Assembly: GCA_034432555.1 (NCBI GenBank)
Contig: DAOUBW010000040.1
Coordinates: 1 to 64,000 of the forward strand
Direction: 5' to 3'
Source: CP2-2F sp034432555
GTDB taxonomy: Bacteria; Chloroflexota; Anaerolineae; Aggregatilineales; UBA2796
DNA length: 64,000 bases
The translations under genes and the position numbers were made by a program. Every line of letters begins with the position of its first letter. Position 1 is the stretch's first letter. Below are positions 8,667-15,980 of this stretch, piece after piece. The notes beneath the pieces are model-generated. The model saw nothing but the letters and a program-made list of their open reading frames with translations. It was not told the DNA's origin and made no database searches.

Positions 8667-10401
8667 TTATTCGCTGTCGTCGAGTGGTGTGCTAAAGCCT
8701 GCCTTAAACAGGGCGCGGAAAGGGTCATCTTCCTCAGGCGTGCTGCTTGCAGCAGGGCGGCTGGCGCGAAAGAGTGCGCCGAAATCGCCATAGTCTTCTT
8801 CGGTTGGCGGCGCGGCGGGCGTTTCGGGCGGCGCACCAACATAGGGACTGAAAAGCTGCGCGAAAGGTATCTTGTTCAGGGCGGTCGGGCGCGGATTCCT
8901 CTGTTGATTTAGGTGCGGCAAGCTCTGGAAAATCTTGCATAAGCTGAGCATAGACGCTCTGTGCTTCTGCGTGGCTAGGCTGCAAATGCAGCACGCGCCG
9001 CAATGCTTCCGCCATCTGTGCGGGTGTATCCACCACATGCGCCAAAAGAAACCATGCCTCAGCCTTATCGGGATGTTCCGCCACAAAGGGTTGTAACAGG
9101 GCGAATGCCTCAGCATATTGGGCTTGCTGAATCAAGTGGTGAGCATGTTCAAGAATATTGGAGTGGGCAGCACGCGGCGCACTGGCAGCACTTAAGGGCG
9201 GCGGTGGCGCAAGCTCGGCAGACGGCTTGAAACGGCGCTTAAGGGCAGTTAGCTGGCGCGCGATGCCGCGCGGATCGCCGTGCTGTGGATAATCGCGCTT
9301 GAATTGGCGGAAGGCTGTTTGTGCCTCACTTAGGCTCTCAGAGGTAGTGATCAGTGGGATAAGCTGCTCCAGCTTGTGGTAGGCGCGCTCTGCGCTGGTT
9401 TGTTGGTGTGTGGCGGCTGCTTCTGCGGCGCGGATGTCTGCCAATTTTTTCTCCACAGCGCGCTGGGCAATCCGCACCACTGTGGATGGCAAAAGGCTTG
9501 CTAGAAGTGTTTCAGCGCGTTCTAGATCGGCTTTTTGGTCGGAATGGCTAAGGGATAGTGCTTCTTCTTCCGAAGCGTCGGCATCAGCAGGCGGCGCAGC
9601 AGCAGGCGCGGATGTTGGTAGGGGTGCATCTTTGGCGTGTTGGATAGCTTTGGGAATCAGCTCGCTCAGGCGCTTCAGCGCAGAGTCCCAGTGTTCAGGG
9701 TAGAAGGTGACAGCCTGCTTGCCACCAATCGAACGAATATCGGCAGGCAAGTTGGCGGGCGGCAGTTGCCCTTCCCGCGACACAAGCAAGATTGGCTTGC
9801 CAAGCCGCAGCGCCTCCGAAATTTCGCGGCGCACCCAGTCATCAGGCTGGTGAATGCGTTCTGAGAAGGTGTGTTCGGTCACAATGACCAGCACACAATC
9901 CCTTTCGGCAAGGTGACGCAAAATCGAACGATCAAAGTCTGCTTCATCAATGCCGCTGAAATCAACAAAAACATCGGCGTTCATATGCTGACGCAGATCA
10001 GCCGCAAGGTGTTTGGTCAGTTCCCAGCTTTTGCGCCGATAGCTGATAAACAATTTGTAGGTAGGTTGTTCAGTGGCTAATGGCGCAGGTGCTGTATAGG
10101 CTTGAGCAACCGATTGTGCCAGCTTATCCACAAAGGGTTGCAGCGCACGGGCGAGATCACCACCTTGTTCTTCTTGAACAACGTGCAGTACGGTAATCAG
10201 ATCACTGGGTGCGCGCCGATAGTAGTAATCTACCATGTCAAAGGTAAATTGACGCGGCGGGCTATCCAACGCAATGGCTGAACGGCGGTTCAAATCTGAA
10301 GGGAATGCCATGCCGATCAAGTAGCGGCGTGTGCCGCTATCCTGAAACACGGGAATCAACAAGCGGATGAGTTGTTGTAGTTCGGCATCGCTCAGCAGCA
10401 T
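8667..10401 (-). CDS. EAD-TIR-TPR conflict-type protein, frameshifted near the C-terminus
   Basis: A protein of about 577 residues when read through one frameshift. Residues 1-95 resemble an effector-associated domain (LLSDAELQQLIRLLIPVF). Residues 114-250 are a TIR domain beginning YKLFISYRRKSWELTK, with Glu193 in WVRREISEAL at the place of the NAD-cleaving glutamate of other TIR proteins. A helical, coiled-coil-like region and TPR-like helices follow (about 400-500). Start 10401 has GGAG 8 bases upstream and is preferred to a GTG 33 bases earlier. In the first frame the protein would end in an Arg/Cys-rich tail. Removing one base from the four-A run at 8851-8854 restores an acidic tail with three related motifs (DTFRAAF, DFGALFRA, DPFRALFKA). 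NADase activity and a defence role are inferred. Confidence 0.75.
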
Positions 10402-10434
10402 ATCAATGCTCCAGCATATAGGCTGTATACCCAC

Positions 10435-10471
10435 ATTATACTACCGATTGGCGCGAAGAGCAGTCTGTCAA
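10435..10471 (-). promoter_or_regulatory. Candidate promoter of the TIR gene with over-long spacer
   Basis: On the minus strand a perfect TTGACA (10466-10471) and a perfect TATAAT (10435-10440) lie upstream of the TIR start, but they are 25 bases apart instead of 16-18. The -10 box is about 28 bases before the start codon. Either only the -10 is used or an activator compensates for the spacing. Confidence 0.4.
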
Positions 10472-10512
10472 GGCTGAATCATACGGCTTTGTGCTTCTCA
10501 TCACAAACTTAT

Positions 10513-10542
10513 TTGACGCCACGCCCAAACACTCTTACTATC
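10513..10542 (+). promoter_or_regulatory. Candidate sigma70-type promoter of the ABC operon
   Basis: TTGACG (10513-10518) and TACTAT (10537-10542), separated by 18 bases, about 60 bases upstream of the ABC ATPase start. Nearby TATACA (10544-10549) is an alternative -10 element. Confidence 0.45.
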
Positions 10543-10600
10543 TTATACAATGCACAGAGTTTGTTCACAACGCTACCCTGCCGTCCAGAAAGGCTGATTT

Positions 10601-11338
10601 ATGGCGCTCACTTTGACCACCGCGCACCGAAGCAGCACACTAGCGCGCTCCAGCACGCCGATTGTGCGCCTGCGTAACCTGAGCAAGGCATATGAAGAAG
10701 CAGGCGTGCAGCGCACCATATTGCACGCGCTGGATGCCGACTTCAACACGGGTGATTTTGTGGTGCTGCTTGGCAAAAGCGGCAGCGGCAAAAGCACACT
10801 GCTCAACCTGATCGGCGGCATAGACGTGCCAAGCAGCGGCGAGATTTGGATTAACGAGACGAACCTCACGGCGCTGAACGAGCGTGCGCTAACACTTTTC
10901 AGGCGCGATCATATTGGCTTTGTCTTCCAGTTCTTCAACCTGATCCCAACTCTGACCGCTCTTGAGAACGTCAGCCTGCCCTTTGAACTACAAGGTAAGC
11001 CGCGCCGCCACAGCGAAGGGCGCGCCCGCACCTTGCTGGAGCGCGTTGGGCTGGCACACCGTGCCGACGCCTACCCAGATCGGCTGAGCGGCGGCGAACA
11101 GCAGCGGGTTGCCATTGCCCGCGCCCTGATCCACGAGCCGTTCCTCATCCTTGCCGATGAGCCAACCGGCAACCTTGATGAAGAAACAGGCGGCAAAGTG
11201 CTGAGCCTGCTCTTGGAGTTGACCCGTAATGAGGGCAAAACGCTCATCATGGCAACCCATAATCCTGAGGTGGTGCCGTTTGCCGACGTGGTCTACCACA
11301 TTCACGAAGGCAAGCTGATCGCCGAGCCAAAAGCGTAG
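10601..11338 (+). CDS. ABC transporter ATP-binding protein, MacB/LolD type
   Basis: A 245-residue ATPase subunit of a type VII (MacB/LolD/FtsE-like) ABC system, which powers extracytoplasmic mechanical work or export rather than import. Seen are Walker A GKSGSGKST (about 58-66), the Q-loop region FQFFNLIPTLTALENV typical of this group, the signature LSGGEQQRVA, Walker B LILADEPTGNLD and the switch His in MATHNPEV. About 18 hydrophilic residues precede the nucleotide-binding domain. It heads a four-gene run with a small secreted protein, a large FtsX-domain permease and an AttH protein. The ribosome-binding site AGAAAGG lies 8 bases upstream of the ATG. Confidence 0.93.
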   Translation: MALTLTTAHRSSTLARSSTPIVRLRNLSKAYEEAGVQRTILHALDADFNTGDFVVLLGKSGSGKSTLLNLIGGIDVPSSGEIWINETNLTALNERALTLFRRDHIGFVFQFFNLIPTLTALENVSLPFELQGKPRRHSEGRARTLLERVGLAHRADAYPDRLSGGEQQRVAIARALIHEPFLILADEPTGNLDEETGGKVLSLLLELTRNEGKTLIMATHNPEVVPFADVVYHIHEGKLIAEPKA

Positions 11339-11341
11339 GGC

Positions 11342-12004
11342 ATGATGCGCTTGCCGTTTGTGATCATTGCCGTCTCTGCCTGCCTTGCCCTGCTGTTTGG
11401 GGCGGCGCGGTCAGTTGGCGCGGCATGGCAAAACGGCACAGGCTGCCTTGTCTATTTTCAGCGCTTTTCGGTCAGTCGGCACGGTGTGTACTACTGGGTG
11501 ACTCATCACGATTTGAGCAATGGTGGGCGCCTTGAGAGCAAGCCTGTGCCTGCCATTGAGCGCCGCTACCAAACGCTTGCACCTAACCTGCGCTACATCA
11601 CGGCGGCGCGTATAGAAAGTGTGGCTGCCTACTACGGCGATAATACATTCCGCTTGGTGCTGCGCGCTTACAGTGGCAAGCCTGAGATCGTCTTAGCGGA
11701 AAACATCCGCGTCCACAACCCGCTGCACATGACGCCTGCTATCTGGACGGCGTGGACAGCCGACAGTCACACCTTGCACTACGCTTGGCAAACACCGACG
11801 GGCGAGAGTTTTGTGGCTGCCTATGCTGTGCTGCGCGGTACACAGTTATGGCGTATCCGCACCGATGGGCGTGCCATCTACCGTCTGCTGACGCTGCGCG
11901 ACGACGTGACTAACGCAGATCGCTTGGTGCGGGCGATGAGTCGGGCGAATTTCTATCGGCAGCCTTGCGCACCTGTCATCTTGCACCCCAACGAGGCATA
12001 CTAA
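11342..12004 (+). CDS. Secreted or anchored protein of unknown function in the ABC operon
   Basis: A 220-residue protein with an N-terminal hydrophobic segment (LPFVIIAVSACLALLFGAA, about 4-22) that may be a signal peptide or anchor. The rest is mixed beta-type sequence with many Tyr and Trp. The stretch GTQLWRIRTDGRAIYRLLTL resembles one blade of a TolB/WD40-like propeller, but only one such unit is evident. No known family was recognised. It starts 4 bases after the ATPase stop and ends 17 bases before the permease, so it is certainly part of the same operon and may be an extracellular accessory of the ABC system. Confidence 0.7.
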   Translation: MMRLPFVIIAVSACLALLFGAARSVGAAWQNGTGCLVYFQRFSVSRHGVYYWVTHHDLSNGGRLESKPVPAIERRYQTLAPNLRYITAARIESVAAYYGDNTFRLVLRAYSGKPEIVLAENIRVHNPLHMTPAIWTAWTADSHTLHYAWQTPTGESFVAAYAVLRGTQLWRIRTDGRAIYRLLTLRDDVTNADRLVRAMSRANFYRQPCAPVILHPNEAY

Positions 12005-12020
12005 TCAAGGGATTGTTTGA

Positions 12021-14600
12021 ATGCTTACGCTACCGAATTCACTGCGGCGCGTGATGGTGCGCGCTGTGTTACGCCGCCCGTTTCAGGCGGCAATGTTCAT
12101 CTTGGGCGTGGCGCTTGGTGTGGCGATGATCGTTGCCATTGATATTGCCAACGCCAGCGCGACACGCGCCTTTGGCATCTTTACCGAGAGCCTGACCGGA
12201 CGCACAACACACCAAATTGTAGGCGGACCGAGTGGCGTGCCATATGAACTCTACCGCCAATTGCGCCTTGAACTAGGCGTCCGTGAGGCAGCGCCGGTGG
12301 TGACTGCCTACGCGCAGGCACTGGAGCTAGATGGTCAGCCGCTGCGGATATTCGGTATTGATCCGTTTGCCGAAGCGCCGTTTCGCGGCTATCTGAACTT
12401 AGGGGCGGCGAACGCTAACGCCGATATCGCAGGTGTGACGATTTTCCTCACACAGCCGAACATGGTGCTGATGGCAGAGCGCCTTGCCGAGCAGTACGGC
12501 TTGAAAGAAGGTGATACGCTCACCCTGCGCTACGGTCCGACGCGCCACACCCTGACTATCGCTGGCTTGCTACGCCCAACTGATGAGGTGACCGCCCAAG
12601 GGCTGCAAGACCTGCTCATTGCCGATGTCAGCACGGCGCAAGAGGTGCTGAACATGCTAGGACGCCTGACCAACATTGACCTGATCATCCCGCAGACGGC
12701 AGCAGGTGAGGCGCTCTTGGCGCGCATTCAGGCGATCTTACCGCCAGGCGTCACTGTGCAAGCCGCCGGCGCACGCGCCAGCGCCGTTGGGCAGATCACG
12801 GCTGCCTTCAACCTGAGTCTGACGGCGCTCTCGCTTTTGGCGTTGGTAGTGGGCATGTTCCTGATCTACAACACGGTCACGTTTTCGGTGGTGCAGCGCC
12901 GCCCGATCATCGGTACACTGCGCGCCTTAGGCGTCACCCGCGATCAGATTTTCGGCATGGTAATCTGGGAAGCGGCGCTTTTGGCGGTGATCGGCGTGCT
13001 AATTGGGCTAATTGTCGGCGTGATTATGGGCAGAGTAGCAGTCATCATCGTTACACAGACGGTCAGCAGCCTGTATTTCACAGTCACCGTCCGCAACGTG
13101 GATATTCCGACGCTCTCGCTTGCCAAAGGGGTGCTGATCGGCGTGGGCGCGGCGATTTTTGCCGCGCTGCTACCTGCCTATGAGGCAACCAATACGCCGC
13201 CCAGCGGCACGCTCAAGCGCAGCGATATTGAGCGTAAGGTGCGGCGTGCTGTGCCACTGGCAACGCTTGGCGGCGCGCTGACGGTAGCGCTCTCGCTGAT
13301 TGCGCTCAGCTTGCCAAGCCTAGAGGTGAACTTTGTGGCGCTGTTCGGCATTGTGGTTGGTTTTTCGCTGTTCACACCGCTTGTCACACTGCTCATGATG
13401 AACACAATCCGTCCGCTGAGCGGCGCATTGGCAGGTGTGCTAGGACTGATGGCGCCGCGCAGCATCATCCGCAGCCTGAGCCGCACCAGCGTTGCCATTG
13501 CCGCGCTGATGGTCTCCGTCTCGGTCATTGTCGGCATCAGTGCGATGGTCGGCAGCTTCCGCAACGATGTGCAAGGCTGGCTTGCCGATACGATCCGCGC
13601 TGATGTGCTGATTAGCCCGCCTTCCATTTCGGCGGTGCGCCAAGATGTACCGGTTGAGCCAAGCGCGGCGGATGTGGTGCGCGGCATTGAAGGCGTGGCA
13701 GTGGTCGGTGTTTCGCGCAGCGTAGACGTAATCCGTCCGAACGATCCGCAGCCGGTGCTGCTTACTTCGATTGACCGCGATACTTCGATGGGAACACGCC
13801 GTTTCGTCTGGCAGATCGGCGATTATGACGCGGTTTGGGCAGCATTGGGCGAAGGTGCGGTGATGGTCAGCGAAACCTTTGCACGGCAGCGCGGCATTCC
13901 GATTAGGGATGGGCAGACGATAACACTTCTGACGGATCGCGGTGAACAGACTTTCCCGATTGCCGCCTTCATGGTTGATTACAGCGGCGATCAGGGGACG
14001 GTCATGCTGCGGCGGCATATCTACTTGCAGTTCTACGATGATCCGTATATCTCGACCATTGCCGCATGGGTCGCGCCTGAGTACGCCGTCTCGGACGTGG
14101 TGAACGCCATTCGCGCCGCCTTTGATGGTCAGCAAGAACTCTTGGTGCAGTCCAACCGCGATCTGCGCGAGAGTGTGCTGGTCGTCTTTGATCAGACCTT
14201 CGCCATCACCACAGCGCTGAACCTGCTGGCAACAGTGGTCGCCTTCATCGGCATCCTTTCGGCATTGGCAAGTTTGCAATTAGAGCGCACCCGCGAATTT
14301 GGCACTATGCGCGCCAATGGCATGACGCGCCGCCAGCTTTTCCGCCTGACGCTGACTGAAACAAGCCTGATGGGCGCTATTGCGGCGGTGATGGCGGTAC
14401 CAGTTGGCACAGTGTTAGCTTGGGTACTGGTTTATATCATCAACCTACGCAGCTTCGGCTGGACGCTGACGCTTGGCTTGCGCCCAGAGTTTTACGCACA
14501 GGCGGCAGTGGTCGCATTGGTCGCTTCGCTGTTGGCGGGCATTTATCCGGCGCTGCGGATCGGGCGCATTCAGCCTGCCCGTGCCTTGCGCTTAGAGTAA
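12021..14600 (+). CDS. Large ABC permease with two FtsX domains
   Basis: An 859-residue membrane protein of the MacB/LolC/E group. The first transmembrane helix lies at about 20-42, followed by an extracytoplasmic MacB_PCD-like domain. A first FtsX domain (about 265-390) starts TALSLLALVVGMFLIYNTVTF. Two central helices lie at 411-460, then a second periplasmic-type domain (about 515-725) and a second FtsX domain (729-857) containing LERTREFGTMRANGMTRRQL. This double layout is the fused form common in Gram-positive and Chloroflexota exporters. The ribosome-binding site AAGGGA precedes the ATG. Partners are the ATPase and AttH-like gene. Cargo is unknown; a lipoprotein carrier role as in LolCDE is not implied. 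Confidence 0.9.
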   Translation: MLTLPNSLRRVMVRAVLRRPFQAAMFILGVALGVAMIVAIDIANASATRAFGIFTESLTGRTTHQIVGGPSGVPYELYRQLRLELGVREAAPVVTAYAQALELDGQPLRIFGIDPFAEAPFRGYLNLGAANANADIAGVTIFLTQPNMVLMAERLAEQYGLKEGDTLTLRYGPTRHTLTIAGLLRPTDEVTAQGLQDLLIADVSTAQEVLNMLGRLTNIDLIIPQTAAGEALLARIQAILPPGVTVQAAGARASAVGQITAAFNLSLTALSLLALVVGMFLIYNTVTFSVVQRRPIIGTLRALGVTRDQIFGMVIWEAALLAVIGVLIGLIVGVIMGRVAVIIVTQTVSSLYFTVTVRNVDIPTLSLAKGVLIGVGAAIFAALLPAYEATNTPPSGTLKRSDIERKVRRAVPLATLGGALTVALSLIALSLPSLEVNFVALFGIVVGFSLFTPLVTLLMMNTIRPLSGALAGVLGLMAPRSIIRSLSRTSVAIAALMVSVSVIVGISAMVGSFRNDVQGWLADTIRADVLISPPSISAVRQDVPVEPSAADVVRGIEGVAVVGVSRSVDVIRPNDPQPVLLTSIDRDTSMGTRRFVWQIGDYDAVWAALGEGAVMVSETFARQRGIPIRDGQTITLLTDRGEQTFPIAAFMVDYSGDQGTVMLRRHIYLQFYDDPYISTIAAWVAPEYAVSDVVNAIRAAFDGQQELLVQSNRDLRESVLVVFDQTFAITTALNLLATVVAFIGILSALASLQLERTREFGTMRANGMTRRQLFRLTLTETSLMGAIAAVMAVPVGTVLAWVLVYIINLRSFGWTLTLGLRPEFYAQAAVVALVASLLAGIYPALRIGRIQPARALRLE

Positions 14601-14614
14601 GAGGACGAAGGAAT

Positions 14615-15799
14615 ATGACTCGTAGAGGCATCTTCATACTGTTGATTGTGGTCGGCGTGATCGGCACTGCCCTAATCGGCGTGAACGGCTTGCGTGGGCA
14701 AACACAGGCGGAATTCAGCGCGGATGTGGTGGCGGCGCTCAGCGGCGACGTGGAAGGCTTTGCACGGGTGACCGAAGTGAAGGACTTTAATTTCCCACGC
14801 GATCACGGCGCACACCCTGAATATCAAACTGAGTGGTGGTACAACACTGCTAACGTCCAGACGGCGGATGGGCGACGCTTTGGCTTGAAATTCACTATCT
14901 TTCGGCGTGCGCTGACGCCAACCATGCCCGAACGCCAATCCGAATGGGCGACCAACCAAATCTACTTCGCGGACTTTGCCATCGCTGATATTGCCGCCGA
15001 TCAGTTCTACTTCAAAGAGCGCTTTGCACGCGGCGCAGCAGGCTTGGCAGGCGCACAGGGCGAGCCTTACGCCAAAATCTGGATTGAGGATTGGGCAATT
15101 ACCTTTGATGCCGATGGGCAAGGCTACCATTTGCGGACTGCTGAAGGCGATCTGGGCATGGATGTGCGGCTACGGATGAGCAAACCTATCGTCTTTCAGG
15201 GTGATCGCGGCTTCAGCACCAAAAACAAGGGCGAGGGCAACGCCAGCTACTACTACAGCTTCACGCGCTCACTTTTGGAAGGCACAATCACGGTGCGCGG
15301 CGAGCAGTTCACAGTCAGCGGCACGGCGTGGTTTGATCATGAGTATAGCACCAGCGTGCTAGGTGACGACGCACTCGGCTGGGACTGGTTCTCAATCCAA
15401 CTCGATGATGAGCGTGAGATCATGCTCTATCAAATTCGGCTGCGCGATGGCGGCATCGAGCCAACCTCCAACGGCACGTTCGTGAACGCTGACGGCAGCA
15501 CGCGTTACCTCTCGATGGCAGCGGGCGATTACAGCATCACACCGCTTGGCACATGGACGAGTCCGCGCACGGGTGCAGTTTATCCGCATGGCTGGCGGCT
15601 GACAATCAACGCGCCTGAGGGCGTATTAGATTTAGAAGTGCAACCATTCATGCGCGATCAGGAGCTGAACACGACCACTGCCTACTACGAGGGCGCGGCG
15701 CGTGTGACAGGGACACAAAATGGACAGCCGATCAGCGGTGTGGCATACGTCGAATTGACGGGCTACAACGTGCAAACACGGGAAGGCTATTCGCGCTAA
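14615..15799 (+). CDS. AttH-type lipocalin-like protein (CrtC-related)
   Basis: A 394-residue protein with an N-terminal hydrophobic helix (IFILLIVVGVIGTALIGV) acting as signal or anchor. The body matches the AttH/CrtC lipocalin-like fold: HPEYQTEWWYNTANV at about residue 70, a central TAWFDHEYSTS, and GWDWFSIQLDD. Members are often labelled carotenoid 1,2-hydratase, but most encoded next to an ABC exporter are extracytoplasmic proteins of uncertain, possibly hydrolytic or lipid-binding role. The start at 14615 has GAAGGA immediately upstream and sits 14 bases after the permease stop; an in-frame GTG start inside the permease gene is not needed. The operon context points to work with the FtsX-domain exporter. 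Confidence 0.83.
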   Translation: MTRRGIFILLIVVGVIGTALIGVNGLRGQTQAEFSADVVAALSGDVEGFARVTEVKDFNFPRDHGAHPEYQTEWWYNTANVQTADGRRFGLKFTIFRRALTPTMPERQSEWATNQIYFADFAIADIAADQFYFKERFARGAAGLAGAQGEPYAKIWIEDWAITFDADGQGYHLRTAEGDLGMDVRLRMSKPIVFQGDRGFSTKNKGEGNASYYYSFTRSLLEGTITVRGEQFTVSGTAWFDHEYSTSVLGDDALGWDWFSIQLDDEREIMLYQIRLRDGGIEPTSNGTFVNADGSTRYLSMAAGDYSITPLGTWTSPRTGAVYPHGWRLTINAPEGVLDLEVQPFMRDQELNTTTAYYEGAARVTGTQNGQPISGVAYVELTGYNVQTREGYSR

Positions 15800-15842
15800 G
15801 GGCAAGCTGAAAGGCGACACTAAATTTTACCCCACCCTAAAT

Positions 15843-15864
15843 CCCGCCCCGCACGCAGGGCGGG
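15843..15864 (+). terminator. Hairpin after the ABC operon, probable terminator
   Basis: A perfect 7-base GC stem, CCCGCCC (15843-15849) and GGGCGGG (15858-15864), lies 44 bases after the AttH stop. There is no immediate T-run; TTTTTT comes about 20 bases later. It may terminate weakly or block 3' decay. Confidence 0.5.
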
Positions 15865-15910
15865 ACTTTGAACACCGCTTCTGATTTTTTACTCACCACT
15901 TGCACCTCAC

Positions 15911-15975
15911 ACCGTAGGGACGCGCCAAGGCGCGTCCGCAGCGCATCATAAGAGCGGGAAACTTCCCGCCCCACA
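15911..15975. repeat. Palindromic intergenic element (REP-like)
   Basis: Two adjacent palindromes, GGACGCGCC (15918-15926)/GGCGCGTCC (15929-15937) and GCGGGAA (15954-15960)/TTCCCGC (15963-15969), sit between convergent genes. The first resembles the widely repeated GTAGGGACGCGCC-type elements of cyanobacteria and Chloroflexota genomes (from memory). Only one full copy is seen in this window, so its repetitive nature is inferred. Confidence 0.5.
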
Positions 15976-15980
15976 GGGTA

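Noticed and set aside
13440..14279. Long minus-strand open frame opposite the FtsX permease
   Set aside because: Shadow frame rich in His and Arg; the permease helices on the other strand are unmistakable.
10601..14600. LolCDE lipoprotein release system
   Set aside because: The permease is a fused double-FtsX protein and the organism is probably not a typical diderm; cargo cannot be inferred.
14615..15799. Carotenoid 1,2-hydratase (CrtC)
   Set aside because: AttH-type proteins next to ABC exporters share the fold, but there are no carotenoid genes nearby.
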